From positions 186,001-250,000 of the forward strand of contig NZ_JAKEEB010000008.1 in the NCBI RefSeq assembly GCF_021462825.1: a stretch of 64,000 bases of DNA, in the 5' to 3' direction. Both the position numbers and the translations under genes were made by a program. Shown one piece after another: positions 25,008-34,597 of the stretch. How positions within the stretch are numbered: position 1 is the first letter of the stretch; every line of letters begins with the position of its first letter. The notes beneath the pieces were generated by a model. It worked only from the letters and a program-made list of their open reading frames with translations, searched no databases and was not told the DNA's origin. Source of the stretch: Streptomyces glomeratus (lineage in GTDB: Bacteria; Actinomycetota; Actinomycetes; Streptomycetales; Streptomycetaceae).

Positions 25008-26135
25008 TCACAACCAGCCGTTGCGCTTGAACCCCCGGTACAGCACGAGACAGGCGACGGCTATCACGACCAGAACCAGCGGATAGCCGAACCTCGAGTG
25101 CAGCTCGGGCATGAATGTGAAGTTCATGCCGTACACACCGGTGACCATCGTCGGCACCGCGATCAGCGCGGCCCAGGCCGTGATCCTGCGCATGTCCTCG
25201 TTCTGCGCGACGCTCACCTGAGCGAGATGCGCCTGCAGAATCGAGTTGAGCAGCTCGTCGAAGGCGGCTATCTGTTCCGTGGCGCGCAGCAGATGGTCGG
25301 AGACATCCCGGAAATACGCCTGTATCTCCGGGTCGATCACCCGGATCGGCTTGGTGGCCAGCTCCTGGATGGGGCGGTCCAGGGGCGCCACTGCCCGCTT
25401 CAGCTCCAGGAGTTCACGCTTGAGCTGGTAGATGCGGCCCGGATCCAGTCGCGCGCTGTTCTCCGCGAACACCTCCGTCTCGACCTGGTCGATGTCCCCC
25501 TGAACCGCGTCCATGACGGTCAGATAATCGTCCACCACATGGTCGGCGATGGCGTGCAGCACCGCGGCGGGGCCCTTCGCGAGCTGCTGGGGGTGGGCCT
25601 CCAGCTCCTCACGCAGCGGCCCGAGCGAACCGTGCCGTCCGTGCCGCACCGTGATGACGAAGGCAGGGCCGATGAACACCATGATCTCGCCGGTGCTCAC
25701 CACCTCGCTCGTCGCGGTCAACTCCGTGTGCTCCACGTAGCAGACGGTCTTGAAGACGGCGAACAGCGTTTCCCCGTACCGCTCCAGCTTCGGGCGCTGA
25801 TGCGCCTCGATCGCGTCCTCGACCGCGAGCGGGTGCAGGTCGAAGAGGTCGGCGACGCCCGCGAACTCCTGATCCGTCGGCTCGTGCAGCCCGAGCCAGA
25901 CAAAGCCGTCGTTGCTCTTGCGGACCCGCTCCACGGCCTCGACCAGATCCCGGCCGGCGGGGACCCGAACGCCGTCCTGGTACGTCACGCAGTTGACCAC
26001 CGCGGAGCCCAGTGGTGACCGGGCGGGGTGACTCAGATCGACGCGCGCCCGAGGCCGCGCCAACCGTGCCACCTTGCGGAGGCCGCCGACCCTGTCGAGG
26101 CCCGCGACCTTCCGCAGATTCCCTGCCATGGACAT
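25008..26135 (-). CDS. corA: CorA-family magnesium/cobalt transporter
   Basis: The 375-residue protein has a large soluble N-terminal domain with a long helix (SARLDPGRIYQLKRELLELK) and two C-terminal transmembrane helices. The selectivity signature YGMNFTFMPEL lies between them, as in CorA pentamers; the second helix is YPLVLVVIAVACLVLYRGF and the basic C-terminus KRNGWL follows. It imports Mg2+ and possibly Co2+ or Ni2+. AAGGAG with 6-bp spacing supports the ATG at MSMAGN. No magnesium riboswitch was recognised upstream. Confidence 0.92.
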   Translation of the reverse strand: MSMAGNLRKVAGLDRVGGLRKVARLARPRARVDLSHPARSPLGSAVVNCVTYQDGVRVPAGRDLVEAVERVRKSNDGFVWLGLHEPTDQEFAGVADLFDLHPLAVEDAIEAHQRPKLERYGETLFAVFKTVCYVEHTELTATSEVVSTGEIMVFIGPAFVITVRHGRHGSLGPLREELEAHPQQLAKGPAAVLHAIADHVVDDYLTVMDAVQGDIDQVETEVFAENSARLDPGRIYQLKRELLELKRAVAPLDRPIQELATKPIRVIDPEIQAYFRDVSDHLLRATEQIAAFDELLNSILQAHLAQVSVAQNEDMRRITAWAALIAVPTMVTGVYGMNFTFMPELHSRFGYPLVLVVIAVACLVLYRGFKRNGWL

Positions 26136-26332
26136 CTGGATCTCCTTGCGTGGCTCTCCTCGCGCCTCACTCCGCGCCTTCGCGAGCCAGTCTGCCAGTC
26201 GGCCGCGATCACCGGAAAAGCCTGTGGATACCGGCGGTTCCGCTCCGATGCGGGGGGCGTGCCGCCACCGTGTACCGGTCGCGCGGAGCGTCGTCCGGCA
26301 CGGACCGGGCGGGCAACTGGGATGATCGCCGC

Positions 26333-27127
26333 ATGACGGCGAGCGACGGATATCTTCTCGACAACCGGCAGACCGAGGCGGGCCGGCGTTTCGACGCACT
26401 CTCCGCCCTCTTCGATCCCACGACGTTCCGCCACATCGAGGACCTCGGCATCGGACCCGGATGGCGCTGCTGGGAGGTCGGGGCCGGCGGCACTTCCGTG
26501 GTCTCCTGGCTCGCCAGGAAGGTCGGCCCGACCGGGAGGGTCCTCGCCACCGACATCGACACGTCGTGGGCGGTGTCGGCCGCCCGCCTCCCGATCGAGA
26601 TCCGTACCCACGACATCGGCACCGAGGAGCCGCCGGGACAGGCCTTCGACCTCGTGCACGCCCGGCTCGTCCTCGTCCACGTACCGGACCGGGAGAAAGC
26701 CCTGCGATCGATGATCAAGGCGTTGCGCCCCGGCGGCCGACTGCTGATCGAGGACGCCGACCCCGCGCTCCAGCCCCTCATCTGCCCGGACGAGCACGGC
26801 CCCGAACAGCAGCTCGCCAATCGCCTGCGCCAGGGTTTCCGCACGCTCCTCGCCGAACGCGGCGCCGACCTCTCCTACGGCCGCCGGCTCCCGCGCCTGC
26901 TCCGCGAGGCGGGGCTGCGGCGCGTGGAGGCCGACGCGTACTTCCCGCTCACCTCGCCCGCCTGCGCGGCCCTCGAAGCCGCGACCGTCCGTCAGATCCG
27001 TGACCGGCTGGTCGCCGAGGGCCTCGCCACGGACGAGGAGATCGACCGTCATCTGTCCCATGTCGCGTCCGGCACGATGGACCTGGCGACATCCCCTTTG
27101 ATCTCGGCGTGGGGACGCAAGGAGTAA
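26333..27127 (+). CDS. Class I SAM-dependent methyltransferase
   Basis: The 264-residue protein has motif I CWEVGAGGTSVVSWLA, an acidic VLATDIDTSW, LVHARLVLVHVPDRE and LRPGGRLLIEDADPALQPL, the UbiE-like Methyltransf_25 pattern. The substrate is unknown. It is divergent from corA, with about 200 bp between the starts, and convergent with the psuG-psuK pair. The ATG follows GATCGCCGC, which is not a clear ribosome site, so a leaderless message is possible. Confidence 0.8.
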   Translation: MTASDGYLLDNRQTEAGRRFDALSALFDPTTFRHIEDLGIGPGWRCWEVGAGGTSVVSWLARKVGPTGRVLATDIDTSWAVSAARLPIEIRTHDIGTEEPPGQAFDLVHARLVLVHVPDREKALRSMIKALRPGGRLLIEDADPALQPLICPDEHGPEQQLANRLRQGFRTLLAERGADLSYGRRLPRLLREAGLRRVEADAYFPLTSPACAALEAATVRQIRDRLVAEGLATDEEIDRHLSHVASGTMDLATSPLISAWGRKE

Positions 27128-27176
27128 GGCCGCACGGGCAGAGGGCGGCACCCGGCGGAGGGCAGCCGGTCGCCGC

Positions 27177-28082
27177 CTACCCGGCGCCCGTCGGGGGCCT
27201 GCCTCCCACCTTCTCCACCGCCTTGGCACCCGCCCTGCACCCCTCCACCGTCGCCTCCTCCGGCTCCGCCCCCGCCAGAAGGGCCGCCAAAAAGGCCCCG
27301 GTGAAGGCGTCGCCCGCACCCGTCGTGTCCCTGGGCGTGGCGGGGAGTGCCGGGATCCGGGCCCGGACCGTCCCCGACGCGGCCACCAGCGCCCCGTCCT
27401 CGCCCAGCTTGGCGACCACCAGGGGGACATGGCGGCTCAACTTGGCGGCCGCGTCCCCCGGGTCGGGCAGCCCGGTCAGCAGACACGCCTCGTCCCGGCT
27501 GGGGAGCAGCACGTCGACGCCTTCGGCGAGCGTCAGGAACCGGCCCACGCCCAGATCGGCCAGGAACCCTGCCGACGCCGGATCCAGACTCACCGGCACT
27601 CCACGCGTGCGTGCCGCCGTGAGGACCACCCTCACCAGCCCTCGGCTCGTTTCGGAGAACAGCAGATAGCCCGACAGATGCAGCCGTGCGACACCGTCGA
27701 GGAACGCGTCCGACCAGTCGCCGGGGTCAAGCCGCAGACAGGCCCCGCTGTCCGTGAGGAAGGTGCGCTCCGCCGAGGCACTTCCGTCCACCAGGCAGAT
27801 GACCGTTCCCGTGGCCGCCTGGGTGTCGACGACCAGGCGGGGCCGTACGCCCGACCCGGCCAGTTCCCGTTCGTGCCAGGCCGCCGTATCGGCCCCGACG
27901 CGTCCGAGCAACCGCACATCCGGACAGCCCCAATGGGCCGCCCAGCACGCCACATTCGCGCCGGCGCCGCCCGGCAGGGTACGGATGACGGCGGCCGTGT
28001 CCGTGCCCGACGCGAGCGGGCCGCGGTGCCGGGCGACGACATCCGTGACGACGTCCCCGATGACGAGCAGAGCCCCGCTCAC
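27177..28082 (-). CDS. psuK: PfkB-type kinase, likely pseudouridine kinase
   Basis: The 301-residue protein is a ribokinase-fold kinase: LPGGAGANVACWAAHWG in the N-terminal substrate site and DTTGAGDAFTGAFLAALLAG, the ATP-site/anion-hole motif with catalytic Asp. Its GTG start overlaps the psuG stop as GTGA, so the two are translated together. In the known pathway PsuK phosphorylates pseudouridine and PsuG cleaves the product to uracil and ribose 5-phosphate; the assignment to pseudouridine rests on this pairing. Confidence 0.85.
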   Translation of the reverse strand: MSGALLVIGDVVTDVVARHRGPLASGTDTAAVIRTLPGGAGANVACWAAHWGCPDVRLLGRVGADTAAWHERELAGSGVRPRLVVDTQAATGTVICLVDGSASAERTFLTDSGACLRLDPGDWSDAFLDGVARLHLSGYLLFSETSRGLVRVVLTAARTRGVPVSLDPASAGFLADLGVGRFLTLAEGVDVLLPSRDEACLLTGLPDPGDAAAKLSRHVPLVVAKLGEDGALVAASGTVRARIPALPATPRDTTGAGDAFTGAFLAALLAGAEPEEATVEGCRAGAKAVEKVGGRPPTGAG

Positions 28083-28984
28083 GCCTTTGTCCAGGCCGCC
28101 GCGATCCGTGCCGCGAGCCGTACATTGCCGCGCACGGCCGCCAGATTGGCGCTCAGCGAGGCCCCGTCGGTGTGCCGCACCAGGTGGTCGAGCAGGAACG
28201 GCGTGACCGCCTGGCCGGTGACACCCTCTTCCTCGCACGCCTGCAGCGCGGCGGCCAGCACACGCGAGTGGAGCTGCGGATCGAGCTGCTCGTCCTGCGG
28301 AACGGGATGGGCGACGATGAGCGCTGACTCCGGGCCGCCGAGCGCGTCCTGCGCGTTCATGACCGCCGCGACCTCTTCCGGCGACTCCAGGGTCCAGTCG
28401 ACCGGATGCCCGGAGTCGGACAGATAGAAGCCCGGGAAGCGATCCGTGCGGTAGCCGGCCACCGCCACGCCCAGCGTCTCCAGACGCTGCAGCGTCGCCG
28501 GCACGTCCAGGATCGACTTCACGCCCGCGCACACCACGGTGATCCTCGTCCGGGCCAGCAGGCCGAGGTCGGCGGACTCGTCCTGGGTCGCCGTCCACTG
28601 CCGGTGGACCCCACCGAGACCACCCGTGGCGAACACCCGCACTCCGGCGAGGGAGGCCAGCAGGGCCGTCGCGGACACCGTCGTCGCCCCGCTCTCACCC
28701 GCCGCGACCGCGAGCGGCAGGTCGCGGTGGCCCAGCTTGCGGATCCCCTCCTCGTTCGCGATCCGCTCGACTTGCTCCTTGTCCAGCCCGACATGGGCCC
28801 GGCCGTCCAGGACGGCGATCGTCGCCGGTACGGCACCCTCCTGCCGCACCAGGTCCTCCAGCTCCAGGGCGACCTGGAGGTTCCGCGGACGGGGCAGCCC
28901 GTGCGCGATGATCGTCGACTCCAGAGCCACCACCGGCCGGCGGGCGGCGAGGGCTTCCCGCACCTCTTCGGACACCAAGAACAC
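28079..28984 (-). CDS. psuG: Pseudouridine-5'-phosphate glycosidase
   Basis: The 301-residue protein shows the PsuG landmarks: VVALESTIIAHGLPRPRN, TIAVLDGRAHVGLDKEQVER, KLGHRDLPLAVAAGESGATT and VFATGGLGGVHRQW with the catalytic Lys region. It reversibly cleaves the C-C glycosidic bond of pseudouridine 5'-phosphate. The GTG at 28984 was chosen because CAGGAGG lies 7 bp upstream; an ATG at 29014 would add ten non-homologous residues. It is the first gene of a two-gene operon with the kinase. Confidence 0.93.
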   Translation of the reverse strand: MFLVSEEVREALAARRPVVALESTIIAHGLPRPRNLQVALELEDLVRQEGAVPATIAVLDGRAHVGLDKEQVERIANEEGIRKLGHRDLPLAVAAGESGATTVSATALLASLAGVRVFATGGLGGVHRQWTATQDESADLGLLARTRITVVCAGVKSILDVPATLQRLETLGVAVAGYRTDRFPGFYLSDSGHPVDWTLESPEEVAAVMNAQDALGGPESALIVAHPVPQDEQLDPQLHSRVLAAALQACEEEGVTGQAVTPFLLDHLVRHTDGASLSANLAAVRGNVRLAARIAAAWTKA

Positions 28985-29083
28985 GCGCGTGCCTCCTGTC
29001 TCTCGGTCTTCCCTCATCTCTGGCGGGTGGCGCCCGCCGCCAAACACTTGCGGGCCGTGGGAGGAGAACACCAGCCTGAGGGC

Positions 29084-29512
29084 ATGACGAACAACTCGCC
29101 ACGTCTCGACCATGTCGTCCTGTGGGTCCGGGACCCGGTCGCCGCCGCCGTGTTCTACACGGAAGCGGTCGGCCTGGAACCGCTCGGCGTCGCGGACTTC
29201 ACCGCGGGCAAGGTGTCGTTTCCCTCCGTACGGCTCAATGAGGACACCATCCTCGATCTCGCCCCGCTCTCCCTGGCCGCCGACATGCGGATGCTTCCGG
29301 GGGCTGCCGAGAGCGCCGGACATCCGGTCAACCACGTCTGCCTGGCCCTGACGGCAGACGGCTTCGAGGCGCTCAGGACCCGCCTGGAGGAGCGGGCCGT
29401 CCCCGTCTCGGACTTCTCCTACGGGTCCTCGGGCGCCCGCGGCGCGGCCCGCCGCAGCTTCTACTTCCGCGATCCGGACGGGAACGTCTTCGAGGCACGG
29501 CACTACGAGTAG
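29084..29512 (+). CDS. VOC (glyoxalase/bleomycin-resistance) family protein
   Basis: The 142-residue protein has two beta-alpha-beta-beta-beta halves: RLDHVVLWVRDPVAAAVFYT with GLEPLG in the first, and HPVNHVCLALTADGFEALRT with SFYFRDPDGNVFEARHY in the second. The His of LDHVV, the His of VNHVC and the Glu of FEARHY could bind a metal. Possible roles include lactoylglutathione-type isomerase, dioxygenase or drug binding; the sequence does not separate them. It is divergent from psuG. Confidence 0.85.
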   Translation: MTNNSPRLDHVVLWVRDPVAAAVFYTEAVGLEPLGVADFTAGKVSFPSVRLNEDTILDLAPLSLAADMRMLPGAAESAGHPVNHVCLALTADGFEALRTRLEERAVPVSDFSYGSSGARGAARRSFYFRDPDGNVFEARHYE

Positions 29513-29597
29513 CGCCGCCACGAGAAGCGCCCTCCGCCGCCCACGGCACCCGCGGGCGGCGGCCTCCGGGGCCCGGCTCCCGTCCCGCGCAGGCGGG

Positions 29598-30152
29598 TCA
29601 GAAGAGCGGTTCCGGCAGCACCCCTTCGAGAGCGAGCAGCTTCCGTTTGGTCTCCAGCCCGCCTCCGAACCCTCCGATACCGCCGTCGCTCTCGATCACG
29701 CGGTGGCACGGCACGACCAGCGGCAGCGGATTCGAGCCCATCGCCACGCCCACGGCCTGGGCCGCACCCGGCTGGCCGACCCGGGCCGCCAGGTCGCCGT
29801 ACCCCACCACGCTGCCGTACGGCACGGCGGAGGCCAGCTCGCGCAGCACCTGCCGGTTGAAGCCGGCGATCAGAGACCAGTCCAACGGCAGCGCGAAGTC
29901 GCGCAGCTCCCCCGCGAAGTAGGCCGCCAGCTGGCGTATCGCCTCGGCCAGGAGCGGAGAGTCCCGGGCCTCGAGGGGCTCGATGCCGAGCCGGGACGCC
30001 AGCCGCGCCAGGGCCTGGTCGCGCACGGCCTCCGACGCGTGGAACACCACGTTCACCAGGCCGTCGCGCGTCGCGGCCAGCAGCAGGGGTCCGATGTCCG
30101 TGGCGACCACGGTCCACACCAGGCGCTGCTCGTCCTGCCCGTCACTGTTCAT
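29598..30152 (-). CDS. ogt: Methylated-DNA--protein-cysteine methyltransferase
   Basis: The 184-residue repair protein transfers alkyl groups from O6-alkylguanine to its own cysteine. The active site PCHRVI is in PLPLVVPCHRVIESDGGIGG, preceded by the DNA-recognition helix GVAMGSNPLPLVV and the VPYGSVVGYGDLAARVG strand-turn. The N-terminal domain (1-90) is the usual Ogt/AGT fold. A good damage-type promoter lies directly upstream (30159-30181). It is a single minus-strand gene between the phosphodiesterase and VOC genes. Confidence 0.95.
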   Translation of the reverse strand: MNSDGQDEQRLVWTVVATDIGPLLLAATRDGLVNVVFHASEAVRDQALARLASRLGIEPLEARDSPLLAEAIRQLAAYFAGELRDFALPLDWSLIAGFNRQVLRELASAVPYGSVVGYGDLAARVGQPGAAQAVGVAMGSNPLPLVVPCHRVIESDGGIGGFGGGLETKRKLLALEGVLPEPLF

Positions 30153-30158
30153 GCGCCC

Positions 30159-30181
30159 ACCGTACGACCCGGCACCGACAA
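30159..30181 (-). promoter_or_regulatory. ogt promoter of the DNA-damage type
   Basis: Read on the minus strand: TTGTCGGTG, exactly 8 bp, then TACGGT, then 6 bp to the ATG. All positions match TTGTCRGTG-N8-TANNNT, and the short distance implies a leaderless transcript. Confidence 0.75.
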
Positions 30182-30237
30182 CGCCTCCTCGGTCGCGGGC
30201 CGGGCAGCCGGCCGCGCCCCGGGAGGACGCCGCCGGA

Positions 30238-31110
30238 TCAGCGGGCCGTCACCGCTGTGCGCACCACGTCGGGAACGTTCGTGATGACGCCGTCCACACC
30301 GAAGCCGTCCAGCCGCCGGGCCTCGTCCGCGCCGTTGACGGTCCAGGCGAAGACCCTCATCGTCTTGTCGTGCGGCCCCTTGAGCGCGTGCACCGCGGAG
30401 ACGTAGCCGGGTGAGAGCTTGGTGTACAGCGCATTGATCTGGTCGGCGAACCGGGCGTACGCCCGCAGCTCCTTCACCTGTGGGGTGCCCAGGTACGCGG
30501 TCCTGATCCCCGGCCGCAACGCGTGGACCGTCCGCACGCTGCCCGCACTGAAGCTCTGGACGATCAGCCGGTCCGTGAGGTGGCTCGGGTCGAGCCAGCC
30601 CTCCTTGTCCAGCAGCGCCAGGGTCTGGCGCTCGATGCCCGGGTACAGCTCGGGGTTCTTGATCTCCAGGAGCAGGCTCTGATGGTTGTGCGACACGCGC
30701 TCCATGTACTGCTGCAGGGTCGGCACGCGCACGCCCGCGTACCGACGGCCGTACCAGCTTCCCGCGTCCAGGCGCGCGATCTCCCCGGCGGTGAAATCCC
30801 TCACCCTCCACGGCGCCCGGTGCGGGAAGAGCAGCTTGACGTTGGTCGTCCGCTCCAGAGTGGCGTCGTGGATCACGACGAGCCGGCCGTCCTTGGTGCG
30901 CTGCACGTCGTTCTCGACCCAGCCGAAGCCCATGGCGGCCGCCCTGTCGACGGCCGCCAAGGTGTTCTCGGGCGCGTAGCCGGAGGCGCCACGATGGGCG
31001 ACGACAACCAGCCGGTCACCACCGGCGGCACCGGCGTGTGGCGTCGGCAGTATGGCGACGTCCAGTCCGAACAACGCGATGGCCGTGGCGGCTGCTACGC
31101 GCGCGTGCAT
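30238..31110 (-). CDS. Secreted glycerophosphodiester phosphodiesterase
   Basis: The 290-residue protein has an N-terminal signal peptide (MHARVAAATAIALFGLDVAI to AGAAG). A GDPD TIM barrel follows: VVVAHRGASGYAPENTLAAV with the catalytic HRG, WVENDVQRTKDGRLVVIHDA with the metal-binding Glu and the second catalytic His, then LLLEIKN and VFAWTVNGADEARRL. It hydrolyses glycerophosphodiesters from lipids or teichoic acids outside the cell. GAGGAG with 5-bp spacing supports the ATG. I saw no convincing PHO box upstream. Confidence 0.9.
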   Translation of the reverse strand: MHARVAAATAIALFGLDVAILPTPHAGAAGGDRLVVVAHRGASGYAPENTLAAVDRAAAMGFGWVENDVQRTKDGRLVVIHDATLERTTNVKLLFPHRAPWRVRDFTAGEIARLDAGSWYGRRYAGVRVPTLQQYMERVSHNHQSLLLEIKNPELYPGIERQTLALLDKEGWLDPSHLTDRLIVQSFSAGSVRTVHALRPGIRTAYLGTPQVKELRAYARFADQINALYTKLSPGYVSAVHALKGPHDKTMRVFAWTVNGADEARRLDGFGVDGVITNVPDVVRTAVTAR

Positions 31111-31228
31111 ACGTACTCCTCGCGTCGGGCGATCACACACAGCATCAGAGTGGCAGCAGCGAGTCAAGCAAGTGACGGAGTGTGGCGGGCACAGATTGGC
31201 GGGGGTTGCCCGAAAGTGCTCACAAGCG

Positions 31229-31242
31229 CCGCACAAGTGCGG
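31229..31242. repeat. Short palindrome upstream of the MHYT gene
   Basis: CCGCAC-AA-GTGCGG lies in the 279-bp divergent gap between the phosphodiesterase and MHYT genes, close to two further CACAAG copies. Nothing else recognisable was seen in the gap. Confidence 0.35.
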
Positions 31243-31389
31243 CAGCGTCGTGATTCTTTGCCGGAATATCGTTCGACCGATCGGGGGGAAGTCATACTCT
31301 CTGCCACAACCCTGACCGTCGCCGCGGTCCTGGGGATGGGGGCATTTTCGCTTTTCAGGGACGCATCAGGGTGGGAAGGGCAGCCGCGC

Positions 31390-32253
31390 ATGCAGGGCAC
31401 CGTCGACGGCTTCAGCTACGGACTCGTCACTCCCGTGGTGGCGTACCTCATGGCCTGCCTCGGCGGCGCGCTCGGTCTGCGCTGCACCACAAGATCGATG
31501 CTGGTCAGCCAGTCCTGGCGGCCCGGGTGGCTGGCCCTCGGTGCGGCCGCGATCGGGTCCGGCATCTGGACGATGCACTTCGTCGCGATGATGGGGTTCA
31601 CCGTCGCGCAGACTCCCATCCACTACGACAAGGCGATCACGTTCGCGAGCCTCGCCGTAGCCATCGTCATGGTCGGCGTCGGGGTCTTCATCGTGGGCTA
31701 CCGGGGGGCGACCGGGGTCGCGCTCTTCACCGGCGGCACCCTCACCGGTCTCGGGATCGCCTCGATGCACTACCTCGGCATGGCGGGAATGCGCCTCAAC
31801 GGCGTGCTGGAGTACAACACCCTCACCGTCGCCGCGTCCGTCGTCATAGCGGTCGTCGCGGCGACCGCCGCCCTCTGGGCCGCCGGACAGATCCGCGGCT
31901 TCCTGTGGAGCGTCGGAGCGAGCCTCGTCATGGGACTCGCGGTCACCGGCATGCACTACACGGGCATGGCCGCCCTCAGCGTCCATCTGCACGGCGTGGG
32001 GGGATCACCGGCGGGTGAGACACCGGCCGCCCTGCTGGCCCCGATGATGATCGGTCCGCTCGTCTTCCTGTGCCTGGCCGGTGTCGTCGTGATGTTCGAC
32101 CCGCTGATGGTCATGGGCAAGCCCGACTGGACCCCGGCGGAGCGCAAACCCGGTGTGCCGGCCCATCCCGGGGCGGCTCACACCGGACGGCATCCGTCCG
32201 CCGGCCCCCGCCGGGGCGCCGCACAGAGGTTCCGGGCCTCGCAGAATCGGTGA
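31390..32253 (+). CDS. MHYT-domain membrane sensor
   Basis: The 287-residue protein has seven transmembrane helices and three MHYT-type motifs, MHFVAMMGF, MHYLGMAGM and MHYTGMAAL, at the outer ends of helices. The MHYT domain is proposed to bind copper and sense oxygen, CO or NO. No output domain (GGDEF, kinase) follows; the C-terminus is a short basic, disordered tail. The ATG at MQGTVDGFSYGLVTP is the usual family start. The gene ends only 39 bp before uvrB. Confidence 0.88.
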   Translation: MQGTVDGFSYGLVTPVVAYLMACLGGALGLRCTTRSMLVSQSWRPGWLALGAAAIGSGIWTMHFVAMMGFTVAQTPIHYDKAITFASLAVAIVMVGVGVFIVGYRGATGVALFTGGTLTGLGIASMHYLGMAGMRLNGVLEYNTLTVAASVVIAVVAATAALWAAGQIRGFLWSVGASLVMGLAVTGMHYTGMAALSVHLHGVGGSPAGETPAALLAPMMIGPLVFLCLAGVVVMFDPLMVMGKPDWTPAERKPGVPAHPGAAHTGRHPSAGPRRGAAQRFRASQNR

Positions 32254-32262
32254 CCGCCCCGG

Positions 32263-32285
32263 TTGTCAGTGCGGGGTCGTACGGT
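32263..32285 (+). promoter_or_regulatory. uvrB promoter of the DNA-damage type
   Basis: TTGTCAGTG (32263-32271), exactly 8 bp, then TACGGT (32280-32285), with the uvrB ATG 7 bp later. It is a full match to TTGTCRGTG-N8-TANNNT and implies a leaderless message. Confidence 0.78.
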
Positions 32286-32292
32286 GGAGAAC

Positions 32293-34437
32293 ATGCGGCC
32301 CGTTTCCCAGATCGAACGCTCGGTGGCGCCCTTCGAGGTCGTCAGCTCCTACCAGCCAAGCGGTGACCAGCCCACGGCCATCGCCGAGCTGGAAAAGCGC
32401 ATCAGCGCAGGTGAGAAGGATGTCGTCCTGCTCGGTGCCACCGGTACCGGTAAGTCCGCGACCACCGCGTGGATGATCGAGAGGCTCCAGCGGCCCACCC
32501 TGGTGATGGCACCCAACAAGACGTTGGCCGCCCAGCTGGCCAACGAGTTCCGTGAACTCCTGCCGAACAACGCGGTCGAATACTTCGTCTCGTACTACGA
32601 CTACTACCAGCCCGAGGCCTACGTCCCGCAGTCCGACACGTACATCGAGAAGGACTCCTCGATCAACGAGGAGGTGGAGCGCCTGCGTCACTCCGCCACC
32701 AACTCGCTGCTCACCCGCCGTGACGTCGTCGTGGTCGCCTCGGTCTCCTGCATCTACGGCCTCGGTACTCCACAGGAGTACGTGGACCGCATGGTCAGCC
32801 TCCGGGTCGGCGACGAGATCGACCGCGACCAGTTGCTGCGCCGCTTCGTCGACATCCAGTACACGCGCAACGACATGGCGTTCGCGCGCGGCACCTTCCG
32901 GGTGCGCGGCGACACGATCGAGATCTTCCCGGTCTACGAGGAGCTGGCCGTCCGCATCGAGATGTTCGGCGACGAGATCGAGGCCCTCTCCACCCTCCAC
33001 CCGCTCACCGGCGAGGTCATCAGCGACGACGAGCAGCTGTACGTCTTCCCGGCCTCCCACTACATCGCGGGCCCCGAGCGCATGGAGCGGGCGATCGGCG
33101 GCATCGAGAAGGAGCTGGAGCAGCGCCTGGCCGAGCTGGAGAAGCAGGGCAAGCTCCTGGAGGCCCAGCGGCTGCGCATGCGCACGACGTACGACATCGA
33201 GATGCTCCGCCAGATCGGCACGTGCTCCGGCGTGGAGAACTACTCGATGCACTTCGACGCGCGCGAGCCCGGTTCCCCGCCGAACACGCTGCTGGACTAC
33301 TTCCCGGAGGACTTCCTGCTCGTCATCGACGAGTCACACGTCACCGTTCCGCAGATCGGTGCCATGTACGAGGGCGACGCCTCCCGTAAGCGGACCCTCG
33401 TCGATCACGGCTTCCGCCTGCCCTCGGCCCTGGACAACCGCCCGCTGAAGTGGGAGGAGTTCCAGGAGCGCATCGGCCAGACCGTCTATCTCTCGGCGAC
33501 CCCGGGACCGTACGAGCTGTCCCGGGGGGACGGGCAGGTAGAGCAGATCATCCGCCCCACCGGACTCGTCGACCCGGAAGTCGTGGTCAAGCCCACGGAG
33601 GGGCAGATCGACGACCTGGTGCACGAGATCCGCAAGCGCACCGAGAAGGACGAGCGCGTCCTGGTCACCACGCTCACCAAGAAGATGGCCGAGGATCTCA
33701 CCGACTACTTCCTGGAACTCGGCATCCAGGTGCGCTATCTGCACAGCGACGTGGACACGCTGCGCCGTGTCGAGCTGCTGCGCGAGCTGCGGTCCGGTGA
33801 GTACGACGTCCTGGTCGGCATCAACCTCCTCCGGGAGGGCCTCGACCTGCCCGAGGTCTCCCTGGTGGCGATCCTCGACGCAGACAAGGAGGGCTTCCTG
33901 CGCTCGGGGACCTCGCTCATCCAGACCATCGGCCGTGCCGCGCGCAATGTCTCGGGCCAGGTCCATATGTACGCGGACAAGATCACTCCGGCGATGGAGA
34001 AGGCCATCGAGGAGACCAACCGCCGGCGCGAGAAGCAGATCGCGTACAACAAGGCGAACGGCATCGACCCGCAGCCGCTCCGCAAGAAGATCAACGACAT
34101 CGTGGCCCAGATCGCCCGAGAGGACGTGGACACCGAGCAGCTGCTCGGCAGCGGCTACCGCAAGGCGAAGGACGGCAAGGGCGCCAAGGCCCCCGTCCCC
34201 TCGCTCGGCGGTCAGGCGGCGAAGGGAGCCAAGCCCGCCAAGGGCAAGGGCAAGGCCAAGGAGGCGGTCCCGACCGACCGGCCGGCGGCCGAACTCGCCG
34301 AGCAGATCGAGGAGCTGACGGAGCGGATGCGCGCCGCGGCCGCGGACCTGCAGTTCGAGATCGCGGCCCGGCTGCGCGACGAGGTCTCCGAGATGAAGAA
34401 GGAGCTGCGCCAGATGAGGGAGGCGGGCCTGGCCTGA
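32293..34437 (+). CDS. uvrB: Excinuclease ABC subunit B
   Basis: The 714-residue helicase-like subunit verifies damage in nucleotide excision repair and hands the lesion to UvrC. Visible are Walker A GATGTGKS, the beta-hairpin segment [20 protein letters not shown], the DEAD-like DESH box, helicase motif [20 protein letters not shown] and a C-terminal UVR motif ([24 protein letters not shown]) that binds UvrA/UvrC. A Lys/Ala/Gly-rich linker precedes the UVR motif. The ATG at MRPVSQIER was chosen; the TTG 30 bp upstream is part of the promoter. Confidence 0.98.
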   Translation: MRPVSQIERSVAPFEVVSSYQPSGDQPTAIAELEKRISAGEKDVVLLGATGTGKSATTAWMIERLQRPTLVMAPNKTLAAQLANEFRELLPNNAVEYFVSYYDYYQPEAYVPQSDTYIEKDSSINEEVERLRHSATNSLLTRRDVVVVASVSCIYGLGTPQEYVDRMVSLRVGDEIDRDQLLRRFVDIQYTRNDMAFARGTFRVRGDTIEIFPVYEELAVRIEMFGDEIEALSTLHPLTGEVISDDEQLYVFPASHYIAGPERMERAIGGIEKELEQRLAELEKQGKLLEAQRLRMRTTYDIEMLRQIGTCSGVENYSMHFDAREPGSPPNTLLDYFPEDFLLVIDESHVTVPQIGAMYEGDASRKRTLVDHGFRLPSALDNRPLKWEEFQERIGQTVYLSATPGPYELSRGDGQVEQIIRPTGLVDPEVVVKPTEGQIDDLVHEIRKRTEKDERVLVTTLTKKMAEDLTDYFLELGIQVRYLHSDVDTLRRVELLRELRSGEYDVLVGINLLREGLDLPEVSLVAILDADKEGFLRSGTSLIQTIGRAARNVSGQVHMYADKITPAMEKAIEETNRRREKQIAYNKANGIDPQPLRKKINDIVAQIAREDVDTEQLLGSGYRKAKDGKGAKAPVPSLGGQAAKGAKPAKGKGKAKEAVPTDRPAAELAEQIEELTERMRAAAADLQFEIAARLRDEVSEMKKELRQMREAGLA

Positions 34438-34460
34438 CGTCCCCGCCTTCCCCCGGACGG

Positions 34461-34514
34461 ACCCCGGAACGCGCGCGCTGTGTTGCAAGACCGACACAAA
34501 GCGCGGTCCGGGGT
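34461..34514 (+). terminator. Imperfect inverted repeat after uvrB
   Basis: Arms ACCCCGGA (34461-34468) and TCCGGGGT (34507-34514) can pair across a 38-nt loop that itself contains GC-rich complementary segments. It is a plausible uvrB terminator just before the terD promoter. Confidence 0.4.
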
Positions 34515-34520
34515 TCGTCA

Positions 34521-34543
34521 CTGTCAGTGCCGCTGCGTAGGGT
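34521..34543 (+). promoter_or_regulatory. terD promoter of the DNA-damage type
   Basis: CTGTCAGTG (34521-34529), exactly 8 bp, then TAGGGT (34538-34543), about 54 bp before the terD GTG. Eight of nine -35-side positions match TTGTCRGTG. Confidence 0.65.
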
Positions 34544-34597
34544 TTTGGCATCCGCGGAGTCCGCGGCACAGGGGACGGCTCGAGAGGGGAACGGCGC

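Noticed and set aside
32263..32292. A TTG start for uvrB at 32263
   Set aside because: This TTG is the first part of the TTGTCAGTG promoter element, and UvrB homologues begin near MRPVSQIER at 32293.
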